A stretch of 64,000 nucleotides of DNA from Rhizobacter sp964253025 (GCF_964253025.1 NZ_CAXUQC020000001.1:1612001-1676000), one strand, 5' to 3'; positions 27,568-38,482 are shown, numbered from the stretch's first letter. Notes: generated from the sequence alone by a model not told the origin. Numbers and translations: made by a program.

Positions 27568-28276
27568 GCAGCTCGGCCTGCACTTCGACGTGATCGGCCT
27601 GCTGGCCGGTGTGGACGAGGCCGGCCGGGGGCCGCTCGCCGGCCCCGTCGTGGCCGCCGCCGTCATCCTGGACGAGCTCAATCCCATCGAAGGGCTGGAC
27701 GACTCCAAGAAGCTGACCGCCCGAACACGCGAGCGCCTCTTCGACGAGATCCGTGCCAAGGCCCTGTGCACCTGCATCGCCCAGGCCTCCGTGGAGGAGA
27801 TCGACGCGCTCAACATCCTGCAGGCCACGATGCTGGCGATGAAGCGCGCGGTGGAGGGTCTGCGGTTGAAGCCGGCCAAGGTCCTTGTCGACGGCAACCG
27901 GTTGCCGCGCCTGAAGGTGCCGGCCGAGGCGATCGTGCAGGGCGACGCCACGGTGCAGGCCATCTCGGCGGCCTCCATCCTGGCCAAGGTCCACCGCGAC
28001 CGCCTCCTCGCCACCCTTCACGAGGCGCACCCGGAGTACGGCTTCGATGGCCACAAGGGCTATCCGACGCCGGAGCACCTCGAGGCGCTGCGCCGACACG
28101 GCGCCTGCTTGCACCACCGACGCTCGTTCGCGCCGGTCCGCGAGGTGATGTCGCTCACGCCGGACCTGCAGTCCCTGCTGTCCCCGGCAACGGGGGCGTC
28201 GGCGGTCGTGGTGCCGGCCGCATTGCCGCCGGGCTCGGCCATCGTCACCCCATCCACTGAATTGCACGCCCCGTGA
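27539..28276 (+). CDS. rnhB: Ribonuclease HII
   Basis: RNase HII cuts RNA in RNA-DNA hybrids and removes misincorporated ribonucleotides. From ATG 27539 the product has 245 residues with GVDEAGRGPLAGPVVAAAV (first catalytic Asp-Glu, about 24-27), DDSKKL and the later LVDGNRLP. There is an unusual C-terminal extension of about 35 residues rich in Ser/Ala/Pro. The start lies inside lpxB (29-bp overlap) and matches the N-terminus of relatives (QLGLHFD before the core); GTG 27590 would trim it. The stop overlaps the next gene as GTGA. Confidence 0.93.
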   Translation: MPSKKSSRPEQLGLHFDVIGLLAGVDEAGRGPLAGPVVAAAVILDELNPIEGLDDSKKLTARTRERLFDEIRAKALCTCIAQASVEEIDALNILQATMLAMKRAVEGLRLKPAKVLVDGNRLPRLKVPAEAIVQGDATVQAISAASILAKVHRDRLLATLHEAHPEYGFDGHKGYPTPEHLEALRRHGACLHHRRSFAPVREVMSLTPDLQSLLSPATGASAVVVPAALPPGSAIVTPSTELHAP

Positions 28277-29046
28277 GCACAGCGCGCGCCATCACCTCAC
28301 GCGACAATCCGTTGCTGGTTCGCCTTCGCAAGCTGGCCGGAGATCCGGGCGCCTATCGCAAGCTGGGGGAAGTGTGGATCGAGGGCGATCATCTCGTCTC
28401 GGCCTTTCTCCAGCGAGGCGTCCATGCACCCCAGGCGGTCATCACCGAAAGCGGCTGGCAAGACGCCCGGCTCGCCGCCTTGGCACAGGGTGCCGACACC
28501 GTGGCCATCGTGCCGGATGCGTTGATGGCCGGCCTCAGCACCCTTGAATCGCCCGCGCCGATCGCCTTCGCCGTTCCCTGGACGGGCGCGCTGGCGCCCC
28601 GTCCGGGCTTGCCCACCGTGGTGCTCGACCGCCTCCAGGATGCAGGCAACGTCGGCGCCATCCTGCGCAGTGCCGCCGCGTTCGGATTCACCCAGGTGGT
28701 CGCGCTCAAGGGCACGGCCGCACTCTGGTCGCCGAAGGTGCTGCGTGCCGGCATGGGCGCCCATTTCGGCCTGCATCTCGCCGAGGCCTGCGAGGTGGAC
28801 GCCCTGGACGCGCTGGCCTTGCCGCTCGTGGCGACCAGCTCGCATGCCGAGGCCGCGCTGCACGAGGTGGATCTGCCCTGGCCCTGTGCCTGGGTGATGG
28901 GCCATGAGGGGCAGGGCGTCTCGGCACCGTTGATGGCGCGCTGTTCGCTCGCGTTGCGCATTCCGCAGCCGGGCGGCGAGGAGTCGCTCAACGTGGCCGC
29001 CGCGGCCGCGGTCTGCCTGTACGAGTCGGCCCGGCAGCGCAGCTGA
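28273..29046 (+). CDS. TrmH/SpoU-family RNA 2'-O-methyltransferase
   Basis: The 257-residue protein has the N-terminal substrate-binding domain of SpoU methylases. The trefoil-knot catalytic domain follows with motif 1 VLDRLQDAGNVGAILRSAAAFGF (about 117-139), motif 2 WVMGHEGQGVS and motif 3 IPQPGGEESLNVAAAAAVCLYE. Such enzymes methylate a ribose in 23S rRNA or tRNA using SAM; the target nucleotide cannot be assigned here. It starts at GTG 28273, overlapping rnhB by 4 bp, and closes the lipid A cluster. Confidence 0.9.
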   Translation: MSTARAITSRDNPLLVRLRKLAGDPGAYRKLGEVWIEGDHLVSAFLQRGVHAPQAVITESGWQDARLAALAQGADTVAIVPDALMAGLSTLESPAPIAFAVPWTGALAPRPGLPTVVLDRLQDAGNVGAILRSAAAFGFTQVVALKGTAALWSPKVLRAGMGAHFGLHLAEACEVDALDALALPLVATSSHAEAALHEVDLPWPCAWVMGHEGQGVSAPLMARCSLALRIPQPGGEESLNVAAAAAVCLYESARQRS

Positions 29047-29100
29047 GCCGGCCCGGTGCGCCGGCTGGGGCTGCGGCTGCGGCGTGCGGGGCGAAGGGCT

Positions 29101-29922
29101 TCAGTACATCAAGCGATCAGGCCGGATGTCGCGCAGGATGGTGGTGGCGATTTCCTCGATCGACTTGTGTGTCGACGACAGCCAGGAGATGCCCTCGCGC
29201 CGCATCATCGCCTCGGCCTCGGCCACCTCGTGACGGCAGTTCTCGAGGCTCGCGTACTTGCTGTGGGGCCGCCGCTCGTTGCGGATCTCGCTCAGCCGCT
29301 CGGGCGCGATGGTGAGGCCGAAGCACTTGCCCTTGTGCGGCGCGAGGCTCGATGGAATGGCCTGGCGCTCGAAGTCCTCGGGGATGAGCGGGTAGTTCGC
29401 CGCCTTGATGCCGTGCTGCATGGCCAGGTACAGGGAGGTGGGCGTCTTGCCGCTGCGGCTCACGCCGACCAGGATGACGTCGGCCTGCTCGAGGTTCTTG
29501 GCCGACTGGCCATCGTCGTGGGCGAGCGAGAAGTTGATCGCCTCGATGCGGTCGGTGTACTCCTGGCTCTTGGAGATGTCGGAGAAGCGGCCCACGCGGT
29601 GGTTCGACGTGATGCCGAACTCGGTCTCCAGCGGCTCGATGAAGGTGTTGAACATGTCCAGCACCATGCCCTTGCACTGGGACTTGAGCACGGCCAGGAT
29701 CTCGGAGTCGACCAGGGTCACGAAGACGATGGAGCGCCGGCCCTCGAGCTCGGTGGTGTGGTTGATCTCGCGCACCACCTGATGCACCTTGTCGACGGTG
29801 TCGATGAAGGGGCGTCGCACGTGCCGTGGCTTGATGGCGAACTGCGCGAGGATCGAGTTGCCGAAGGTCTCGGCGGTGATGCCGGTGCCATCGGAGATGA
29901 AATAGACGGTGCGATTGAGCAT
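29101..29922 (-). CDS. ppsR: PEP synthase regulatory protein (kinase/pyrophosphorylase) PpsR
   Basis: PpsR inactivates PEP synthase by ADP-dependent phosphorylation of a threonine beside the catalytic His, and reactivates it by Pi-dependent removal of that phosphate. From ATG 29922 it has 273 residues (DUF299), beginning MLNRTVYFISDGTGITAETFG. The P-loop GVSRSGKT is at 153-160, followed by TSLYLAMQHGIKAANYPL. It is divergent from ppsA across a 205-bp region, the classical pairing. The frame extends further upstream over the control region but without conservation. Confidence 0.94.
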   Translation of the reverse strand: MLNRTVYFISDGTGITAETFGNSILAQFAIKPRHVRRPFIDTVDKVHQVVREINHTTELEGRRSIVFVTLVDSEILAVLKSQCKGMVLDMFNTFIEPLETEFGITSNHRVGRFSDISKSQEYTDRIEAINFSLAHDDGQSAKNLEQADVILVGVSRSGKTPTSLYLAMQHGIKAANYPLIPEDFERQAIPSSLAPHKGKCFGLTIAPERLSEIRNERRPHSKYASLENCRHEVAEAEAMMRREGISWLSSTHKSIEEIATTILRDIRPDRLMY

Positions 29923-29944
29923 GGGCGGGGCAGCGGCTGAGTGT

Positions 29945-29973
29945 CCGACATCATAGGCAAAAGCCCGTAGAAT
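29945..29973 (+). promoter_or_regulatory. Candidate sigma-70 promoter of ppsA
   Basis: CCGACA and TAGAAT are separated by 17 bp on the plus strand, predicting a transcript start near 29980 and a leader of about 148 nt before ppsA. The complementary strand has TATGAT (29950-29955) as a possible -10 for ppsR. The two divergent promoters would therefore overlap. Confidence 0.5.
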
Positions 29974-30127
29974 CGCCCCAAGTCTTCCCCCATATGCAAC
30001 GGTCCGTGCCAACTCCAATTCATCCAAAGCGCCTGACCGTGCGCCACACGCTTGAGCCCTCTGAGCTTTGCTCGGGTTCGCGGGGCCCTGGGAACACACC
30101 GGTTTTTCATCATCACGGAGCTTTCCC

Positions 30128-32524
<2,397 letters not shown>

Positions 32525-32531
32525 CCTCGAG

Positions 32532-32834
32532 GTGGAGGACGCCGCGCTGCTGCTGGCCCGGTCGATCAAGCTGCTTGCCGAGATCGCGATCCTCGCCGCC
32601 CTCGGCGAGTGGTGTCTCGGCCGGCTGCTCGGACCGCGGCGCGCGGCAAATCCCTTTCATGCCCTGCTTCACGCGACCACCCTGCCGCTGCGCAAGGTGG
32701 CCGCGTGCTTGCCACCGGCTCGACTGCCTGCCGGTTGGCGGGTGTTCATCGTGGCCGCGCTGCTGGCGGCCATCTGGGCCGGGGCACTGGCGTGGAAGGT
32801 GGCGCTGTGCCGCCCCCAGGGCGGCTGTGCATAG
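32532..32834 (+). CDS. Small hypothetical membrane protein
   Basis: The 100-residue product (GTG start, 7 bp after ppsA) has an N-terminal hydrophobic segment (about 5-30) and a clear C-terminal transmembrane helix (VFIVAALLAAIWAGALAWKVALC, about 70-92). A basic amphipathic middle lies between them. I do not recognise a family. The tight spacing suggests co-transcription with ppsA or with the symporter genes downstream. Codon usage matches its neighbours, so it is probably real. Confidence 0.6.
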   Translation: MEDAALLLARSIKLLAEIAILAALGEWCLGRLLGPRRAANPFHALLHATTLPLRKVAACLPPARLPAGWRVFIVAALLAAIWAGALAWKVALCRPQGGCA

Positions 32835-32904
32835 CGGCTGAACGGGAGCGGGGCAGGGCGGGGCGGGTTCTCCGGTATCGACACTGTCACGCAGGGCGCC
32901 AACA

Positions 32905-33198
32905 ATGCCGGCTTCGGTCCGGAGCCTCGCCGTGCATTCCTCATCAGCGTCTGACCTGAGCCACTGGCGCTTCGTCCGCGCCTTCACCCTGGCGCTGCTC
33001 GCGGTCTGGTTCGCGGTGACCTTCGGGGTCACCTTCTTCGCGCGGGACCTCGGCTTCATGTTCTTCGGCTGGCCGTTCAGCTACTGGGTGGCGGCACAGG
33101 GCGCGCTGATCGTCTTCGTGATCCTGATCGGCCTCTACGCCTGGGTGATGAACCGGATCGACGCCGCAGGCGCACTGCCTTCGTCACGGGTCGACTGA
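32905..33198 (+). CDS. DUF4212 sodium/solute symporter small subunit
   Basis: The 97-residue protein has two membrane helices: LALLAVWFAVTFGVTFF and the family-typical FFGWPFSYWVAAQGALIVFVILIGLYAWVMNRID. It matches DUF4212, the small subunit paired with VC_2705-type sodium:solute symporters. It starts at ATG 32905, although GTG 32932 is possible. The symporter gene begins 2 bp after its stop, supporting a two-component transporter. Confidence 0.88.
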   Translation: MPASVRSLAVHSSSASDLSHWRFVRAFTLALLAVWFAVTFGVTFFARDLGFMFFGWPFSYWVAAQGALIVFVILIGLYAWVMNRIDAAGALPSSRVD

Positions 33199-33199
33199 C

Positions 33200-35323
33200 G
33201 TGTTCCGCTTCTTTCCCGAGCCGGGGGCACGCAGTTTCACGCAGCAGCTCAACCGCATCTATGCGGCCTATGCCGTGGGCCTGCTGGCCTTCATCGCCGG
33301 GATGGTCATGCTGGAGCAGATGGGCCTCGCTAAACGGTGGATCGGCCTCATCTTCCTCCTGGCCACGGTGGTGCTCTACGCCGGGATCGGCATGCTGTGC
33401 CGCACCACCGATGCCGAGGAGTACTTCGTCGCGGGCCGTCGCGTGCCGGCGTTCTACAACGGCATGGCGACGGCGGCCGACTGGATGTCTGCGGCTTCCT
33501 TCATCAGCCTGGCCGGCACGGTGTACCTGCAAGGGTATGCGGGGCTCGCCTTCATCCTCGGCTGGACGGGCGGGTACTGCCTCGTCGCGCTGCTGCTTGC
33601 GCCCTACCTGCGCAAGTTCGGTGGTTACACCATCCCCGACTTCCTCGGCGAGCGCTATGGCGGTCACCTGGCACGTGGCGTCGCCGTGGTGGCTGCCGTC
33701 ATGTGCTCGTTCCTCTACGTGGTGGCCCAGATCTATGGCGTCGGGCTCATCACCACCCGGTTGACCGGCGTCACCTTCGAGATCGGCATCTTCCTCGGGC
33801 TCGGCGGCGTGCTGGTCTGCTCGTTCCTCGGGGGCATGCGCGCGGTCACCTGGACGCAGGTGGCCCAGTACATCGTGCTCATCATGGCCTACCTCGTGCC
33901 CGTGGTGTGGCTGTCCGTCAAGCAGACGGGCGACCCGGTGCCGCAAGTGATGTACGGGCCGCAGCTGCAGCAGCTGAGCGAGCGCGAGCGGGAACTGGCG
34001 CGCGACCCGAAGGAGCTGGAGGTGAGGGCGCTGTTCCAGGCTCGCGCCGACGAGCAGCGAGCCCGCCTGGCTGACGTCCCCGCGGCGCTCTCGCGGGAGC
34101 ACGACCTGGCCCGACAACGGGTGGACGCCCTGCGCATTGCCCAGTCGCCCCTGAGCGAGCGTCAGGCGGCCGAGCGCAGCCTGGCCGCCTTGCCCGGCGA
34201 CGAAGCGGCGGCTCGACAGCAGTGGAGCCAGGCCATGGCCAACGAGGAGTCGCGAGCGCGACCGCTCGGCGGCATGCCGCCGCATGCCGTCCCGTTCGCG
34301 GGCGACCCGGGCGGCAGCCCCGCCGAGCAATCGGCCTTCGAGGACTCGCGCAACAACTTCCTCGCCCTCGTGTTCTGCCTCATGGTGGGCACGGCCGCGC
34401 TTCCCCACGTGCTCATGCGCTGCTACACCACGCCATCCGTGGCACAGACGCGGCAGTCGATCACCTGGTCACTTGTCTTCATCCTGCTGCTCTACCTTTC
34501 TGCTCCGGCGCTGGCGGTGATGGTGAAGCATGAGGTGTTCACCTTCCTGGTGGGCACCTCGTTCGATCGACTGCCCGCCTGGATCGCCCACTGGACCAAG
34601 GTCGACCCGACCTTGCTCTCGGTCGTCGACGTGAACCTCGACGGGCTGCTCCAGTTGGCGGAGATCCGCATCGGCGCCGACATCGTCATGCTGGCGGCCC
34701 CGGAGATCGGCGGGCTGCCCTACGTCGTCTCGGGCATGGTGGCCGCCGGCGGTCTGGCGGCCGCCTTGTCGACGGCCGACGGGCTGCTGCTCACCATCGC
34801 CAACGCACTGTCCCACGACGTCTATCACCGCATGATCGATCCCGGCGCGCCCGCCCGACGCCGCGTCATGCTGTCGAAGATGCTGCTGTTGCTCGTGGCC
34901 CTGGCTGCCGCCGGCGTGGCGGTGCAGCGGCCGACTGACATCGTGTTCCTCGTGTCGGCGGCGTTTTCAGTAGCGGCGTCGGCCTTGTTCCCGGCCCTGG
35001 TGCTCGCGGTCTTCTGGCGCCGCGCAAACAAGTGGGGCGCGGTGCTCGGCATGTCGTCGGGCCTGGCCATGGCGCTGTACTACATGGTGCGCAACGAGCC
35101 CTGGCTGCGCGGCGTGTTCGGCATCCAGAGCGAGCCGGCCCTCTGGTTCGGCATTCAGCCGATCTCGGCCGGCGTCTTCGGCGTGCCGCTCGGGTTCGCC
35201 GTCATGGGCGTCGCGAGCCTGCTCACCGGGCCGCCGGATGCCCGGGGACTGGCGCTGGTCGACCGCTTGCGCGCCCCCGGCGAAGGCACCTCACCCGGGG
35301 CGCCAGGCAGCCTCCCTGCATGA
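33200..35323 (+). CDS. Sodium:solute symporter, VC_2705/acetate-permease type
   Basis: This 707-residue SSS-family transporter (GTG start) imports an organic solute, plausibly acetate or another short carboxylate, with sodium. It has about 13 membrane helices. The core segments are TTDAEEYFVAGRRVPAFYNGMATAADWMSAASFISLAG (about 65-105), the sodium-site region, and MVGTAALPHVLMRCYTTPSV (about 395-415). Between helices there is a hydrophilic, Arg/Glu/Gln-rich insertion of about 130 residues (about 245-385) with coiled-coil character, which makes the protein longer than simple ActP-type carriers. The substrate is not determined by sequence. Confidence 0.88.
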   Translation: MFRFFPEPGARSFTQQLNRIYAAYAVGLLAFIAGMVMLEQMGLAKRWIGLIFLLATVVLYAGIGMLCRTTDAEEYFVAGRRVPAFYNGMATAADWMSAASFISLAGTVYLQGYAGLAFILGWTGGYCLVALLLAPYLRKFGGYTIPDFLGERYGGHLARGVAVVAAVMCSFLYVVAQIYGVGLITTRLTGVTFEIGIFLGLGGVLVCSFLGGMRAVTWTQVAQYIVLIMAYLVPVVWLSVKQTGDPVPQVMYGPQLQQLSERERELARDPKELEVRALFQARADEQRARLADVPAALSREHDLARQRVDALRIAQSPLSERQAAERSLAALPGDEAAARQQWSQAMANEESRARPLGGMPPHAVPFAGDPGGSPAEQSAFEDSRNNFLALVFCLMVGTAALPHVLMRCYTTPSVAQTRQSITWSLVFILLLYLSAPALAVMVKHEVFTFLVGTSFDRLPAWIAHWTKVDPTLLSVVDVNLDGLLQLAEIRIGADIVMLAAPEIGGLPYVVSGMVAAGGLAAALSTADGLLLTIANALSHDVYHRMIDPGAPARRRVMLSKMLLLLVALAAAGVAVQRPTDIVFLVSAAFSVAASALFPALVLAVFWRRANKWGAVLGMSSGLAMALYYMVRNEPWLRGVFGIQSEPALWFGIQPISAGVFGVPLGFAVMGVASLLTGPPDARGLALVDRLRAPGEGTSPGAPGSLPA

Positions 35324-35325
35324 TC

Positions 35326-35355
35326 TTCCGGCGAACCCCTTTTTCGGAGTACAAT
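35326..35355 (+). promoter_or_regulatory. Candidate promoter of the rpsF operon
   Basis: TACAAT at 35350-35355 is a good -10 box 78 bp upstream of rpsF. The best upstream hexamer (TTCCGG, spacer 18) is a poor -35. The position after the symporter stop and before a ribosomal-protein operon makes a promoter here likely. Confidence 0.4.
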
Positions 35356-35432
35356 CGCGGGCTTACCTTGCCACACCCGTCTGACTGACGCTTCGGGGTG
35401 GCTTCCTGCTACGGAAATCAGAAGGAGTTCCA

Positions 35433-35795
35433 ATGCGTCACTATGAAATCATCCTGCTCATCCATCCGGATCAGAGCGAACAGGTTCCGGCCATGCTGGA
35501 GCGCTACAAGGGCATCGTCACCGCCGGCGGCGGCAAGGTGCACCGCGTGGAGGACTGGGGCCGTCGTCAGATGGCTTACATGATCCAGAAGCTGGCGAAG
35601 GCGCACTACCTGTGCCTCAACATCGAAGTCAGCAAGGAAGTTCTCGAGGAAATCGAGACCGGCTTCCGCTTCAACGATGCCGTGCTTCGTCACCTGACCG
35701 TCGTGAAGTCGAAGGCCGAGACCGGCCCGTCCGTCATGATGAAGTCGGTCGAGCGCGAAGACGCCCGCAAGGCGCCGCAAGAGGCTTCGGCCTGA
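35433..35795 (+). CDS. rpsF: 30S ribosomal protein S6
   Basis: S6 pairs with S18 on the 30S platform. The 120-residue protein starts MRHYEIILLIHPDQSEQVPAMLERY and has the conserved GGKVHRVEDWGRRQMAYMIQKLAKAHYLCLNIE. A strong AAGGAG precedes the ATG. It is the first gene of rpsF-priB-rpsR-rplI. Confidence 0.98.
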   Translation: MRHYEIILLIHPDQSEQVPAMLERYKGIVTAGGGKVHRVEDWGRRQMAYMIQKLAKAHYLCLNIEVSKEVLEEIETGFRFNDAVLRHLTVVKSKAETGPSVMMKSVEREDARKAPQEASA

Positions 35796-35832
35796 CGAAC
35801 ACACTGCCTGCGGCGACGGCTGCCCACGCCAC

Positions 35833-36144
35833 ATGAACCGGCTGGTTCTGTTGGCCGAGGTGATCGAACGAGGCGCAGGGCGGTTCACCCCGGCCGGTCT
35901 TCCGGTCTGCGAGTTCAGCCTCCGGCACGAATCGCAGCTCACGGAAGCAGGCCAGCCCCGCAAGGTCTCCATGGAGATCCGGGCGGTGGGCATCGGTGAC
36001 ATCGCCACGCGGCTCCAGCGCCTGGAGATCGGCCGGGCCGGCAACTTTGCCGGGTTCCTGACCAACCAGCGCAACGGCCGAGGCATCGTGTTCCATGTGA
36101 CCGAATTCGAAGATTGTTCCGGATCAGATATTCCAAAGAGGTGA
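35833..36144 (+). CDS. priB: Primosomal replication protein PriB (N)
   Basis: PriB is a small OB-fold single-strand DNA-binding protein that bridges PriA and DnaT during restart of stalled forks. The 103-residue protein begins MNRLVLLAEVIERGAGRFTPAGLPVCEF and continues with an SSB-like pattern, ending in GIVFHVTEFE. Position between rpsF and rpsR is the conserved one in beta- and gammaproteobacteria. Confidence 0.93.
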   Translation: MNRLVLLAEVIERGAGRFTPAGLPVCEFSLRHESQLTEAGQPRKVSMEIRAVGIGDIATRLQRLEIGRAGNFAGFLTNQRNGRGIVFHVTEFEDCSGSDIPKR

Positions 36145-36147
36145 AAT

Positions 36148-36438
36148 ATGGCCCCCCCACGTGGTAAAGGTCGGTTCTCGAAGGACCGCAAGCCCAAGCG
36201 CAACCAACAGTCCCTGCTTTTCCGCCGCAAGCGCTTCTGCCGCTTCACGGTGACCGGCGTCGAAGAGATCGACTACAAGGACATCGACACGCTGCGCGAC
36301 TTCATCGGCGAGAACGGCAAGATCACGCCGGCCCGCCTGACTGGCACGCGCGCGTTCTTCCAGCGTCAGCTGACGACCTGCATCAAGCGTGCTCGTTTCC
36401 TGGCCCTGCTGCCGTACAGCGACCAGCACAAGGTCTGA
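36148..36438 (+). CDS. rpsR: 30S ribosomal protein S18
   Basis: S18 binds 16S rRNA together with S6. The 96-residue protein carries the S18 core FCRFTVTGVEEIDYKDIDTLRDFI and ITPARLTGTRAFFQRQLTTCIKRARFLALLPY. The ATG at 36148 has an AGAGGTGA Shine-Dalgarno and lies 3 bp after priB. Confidence 0.98.
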   Translation: MAPPRGKGRFSKDRKPKRNQQSLLFRRKRFCRFTVTGVEEIDYKDIDTLRDFIGENGKITPARLTGTRAFFQRQLTTCIKRARFLALLPYSDQHKV

Positions 36439-36451
36439 AGGAGCACTTCCC

Positions 36452-36904
36452 ATGCAAATCATCCTGCTTGAAAAAGTCGCCAACCTCGGCAACCTCGGCG
36501 ATGTCGTCAAGGTCAAGGACGGCTACGCCCGCAACTTCCTGATCCCGTCGCGCCAGGCACGTCGTGCCACGGAAACCGCGATCAAGGAATTCGAGGCCCG
36601 TCGCGCCGAACTCGAGAAGGCCGCCGCCGAGAAGCTGGCCGCCGCACAAGCCCTGGGCGAGAAGATGAGCGGTCGTACCGTTCACATCACCCAGAAGGCC
36701 GGTGTGGACGGTCGCCTGTTCGGTTCGGTCACGAACCAGGACATCGCCGAAGCGCTCACCCGCATCGACTTCAAGGTCGCCAAGGCTCAGGTTCGCCTGC
36801 CGAACGGCCCGCTGAAGACGGTCGGCGAGCACCTGGTGACGGTGGCTCCGCACACCGACGTGGTCGTCGAGGTGAAGGTGGTGGTCGTCGGCGAAACCGA
36901 CTGA
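36452..36904 (+). CDS. rplI: 50S ribosomal protein L9
   Basis: L9 has two RNA-binding domains joined by a long helix at the base of the L1 stalk. The 150-residue protein begins MQIILLEKVANLGNLGDVVKVKDGYARNFLIP, the L9 signature, followed by the Ala/Glu/Lys helix and a C-terminal domain. AAGGAG precedes ATG 36452. An intrinsic terminator follows 23 bp after the stop. Confidence 0.98.
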   Translation: MQIILLEKVANLGNLGDVVKVKDGYARNFLIPSRQARRATETAIKEFEARRAELEKAAAEKLAAAQALGEKMSGRTVHITQKAGVDGRLFGSVTNQDIAEALTRIDFKVAKAQVRLPNGPLKTVGEHLVTVAPHTDVVVEVKVVVVGETD

Positions 36905-36927
36905 TCACACTCAGCGCTCGAACGAGA

Positions 36928-36954
36928 AGGGCCGGCACTGCCGGCCCTTTTTCC
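36928..36954 (+). terminator. Intrinsic terminator after rplI
   Basis: AGGGCCGGC and GCCGGCCCT form a perfect 9-bp stem with an ACT loop, followed by a T-run (five Ts including the stem end). It closes the rpsF-priB-rpsR-rplI operon, so dnaB needs its own promoter. Confidence 0.9.
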
Positions 36955-37009
36955 GTTTGGGCGCCGCCTTCGCGGATTTCCACCGGATGCCCCCCGCTCG
37001 TCCACAGCC

Positions 37010-37018
37010 TTACCCACA
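37010..37018 (+). promoter_or_regulatory. DnaA-box-like site upstream of dnaB
   Basis: TTACCCACA differs by one base from the DnaA consensus TTATCCACA and lies 33 bp upstream of the dnaB ATG. A second CCACA stands 8 bp upstream of it (37002-37006). One near-match is weak evidence by itself; its place before a replication gene is the reason to list it. Confidence 0.25.
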
Positions 37019-37039
37019 GGCGGCCGCTCAGGCCGCCCG

Positions 37040-37045
37040 TATGAT
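37040..37045 (+). promoter_or_regulatory. Candidate -10 box of dnaB
   Basis: TATGAT ends 6 bp before the dnaB ATG at 37052, which would put the transcript start on or beside the start codon. No good -35 hexamer stands at the usual distance and no Shine-Dalgarno precedes the ATG. Confidence 0.3.
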
Positions 37046-37051
37046 TTGACG

Positions 37052-38482
37052 ATGTCTGCAGTCTTCACCACCACCACCTTCGTACCGCCCGGCGCTTCGG
37101 GCCATGATGATGAAGTCGCCCGCCTGCGGGTGCCACCTCATTCCGTCGAGGCGGAGCAGGCGGTGTTGGCGGGCCTGCTGCTCGACAACAGCGCCTGGGA
37201 CCGTGCCGGCGACCTGCTGAAGGACACCGACTTCTACCGCGCCGAACACCGGCTCATCTACGGGGCGCTCGGCGGCCTGATGAACGCCGGCAAGCCGGCG
37301 GACGTGATCACCGTGTTCGAGCACCTGCAGATGCAGGGCAAGGCCGAGGAATGCGGCGGCCTGGTGTACCTCAATGCGCTGGCGCAGAGCGTGCCGAGCG
37401 CGGCGAACCTGCGACGCTATGCCGAGATCGTCCGTGAACGATCGGTGCTGCGCAAGCTGGTTGCCACCAGCGACGAGATCGCCACCGCCGCACTCAACCC
37501 GCAGGGGCGCAACGTCTCGGAGATCCTGGACGAGGCCGAAAGCAAGATCTTCAAGATCGGCGAAGAAGGCTCGCGCTCGCGTGAGGGCTTCCTCAGCATG
37601 GACCAGTTGGTGGTGCAGCTGATCGACCGGGTGAATGAACTTCACGAGAACGGTGCGGAAGACGTGACCGGCGTGCGAACCGGCTTCTACGATCTCGACC
37701 GCATGACCTCGGGCCTCCAGCCGGGCGACTTGATCATCCTCGCGGCGCGCCCGTCCATGGGCAAGACCGCCTTTGCGCTCAACATCGGCGAGTACGTCGC
37801 AGTGAACGAAGGCCTGCCGGTCGTGGTGTTCTCGATGGAAATGGGCGCCGCCCAGCTGGCGCTGCGGATGGTCGGCTCGCTCGGCCGCATCGACCAGGGC
37901 CACCTGCGCACCGGCGCGCTGCGCGACGACGAATGGGGCCGCCTGTCCGAGGCGGTCGAGAAGCTCGGCAAGGTCAGCATGTTCATCGACGAAGGTTCGG
38001 CCCTCAGCCCGAGCGAGCTGCGCGCCCGGGCACGTCGGCAGGCGCGTCAATGCGGTCAGCTCGGCCTGATCGTCATCGACTACCTGCAGCTGATGAGCGG
38101 CAGCGGCGGCAACGAGGAAAACCGGGCCACCGTGATCGGCGAAATCTCGCGGGGCCTGAAGTCGCTGGCGAAGGAACTGAAGTGCCCGGTCATCGCGCTG
38201 TCGCAGCTGAACCGAAGCGTCGAGACCCGCACCGACAAGCGCCCCATGATGAGCGACTTGCGCGAGTCCGGCGCCATCGAGCAGGACGCCGACGTGATCA
38301 TGTTCATCTACCGCGACGACTACTACAACCGCGAGACGAGCAAGGAGCCCGGGGTCGCCGAGATCATCATCGCCAAGCAGCGTAACGGCCCGGTGGGCAC
38401 CTGCAAGCTCGCCTTCCTGAAGCCGCTGACCAAGTTCGACAACCTTGCCCCGGGCTACGCCTCGGGTGGCGACGAGTACTGA
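37052..38482 (+). CDS. dnaB: Replicative DNA helicase DnaB
   Basis: DnaB is the hexameric 5'-3' helicase of the replisome. The 476-residue protein has the N-terminal collar domain (PPHSVEAEQAVLAGLLLDNSAWD). The RecA-like domain has Walker A ARPSMGKTAFALN (about 233-245), Walker B LIVIDYLQLMSG and the arginine-finger region. It ends in a C-terminal FIYRDDYYNRETSKEPG segment. I chose ATG 37052; TTG 37046 two codons earlier is possible. It does not appear to contain an intein. Confidence 0.97.
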   Translation: MSAVFTTTTFVPPGASGHDDEVARLRVPPHSVEAEQAVLAGLLLDNSAWDRAGDLLKDTDFYRAEHRLIYGALGGLMNAGKPADVITVFEHLQMQGKAEECGGLVYLNALAQSVPSAANLRRYAEIVRERSVLRKLVATSDEIATAALNPQGRNVSEILDEAESKIFKIGEEGSRSREGFLSMDQLVVQLIDRVNELHENGAEDVTGVRTGFYDLDRMTSGLQPGDLIILAARPSMGKTAFALNIGEYVAVNEGLPVVVFSMEMGAAQLALRMVGSLGRIDQGHLRTGALRDDEWGRLSEAVEKLGKVSMFIDEGSALSPSELRARARRQARQCGQLGLIVIDYLQLMSGSGGNEENRATVIGEISRGLKSLAKELKCPVIALSQLNRSVETRTDKRPMMSDLRESGAIEQDADVIMFIYRDDYYNRETSKEPGVAEIIIAKQRNGPVGTCKLAFLKPLTKFDNLAPGYASGGDEY

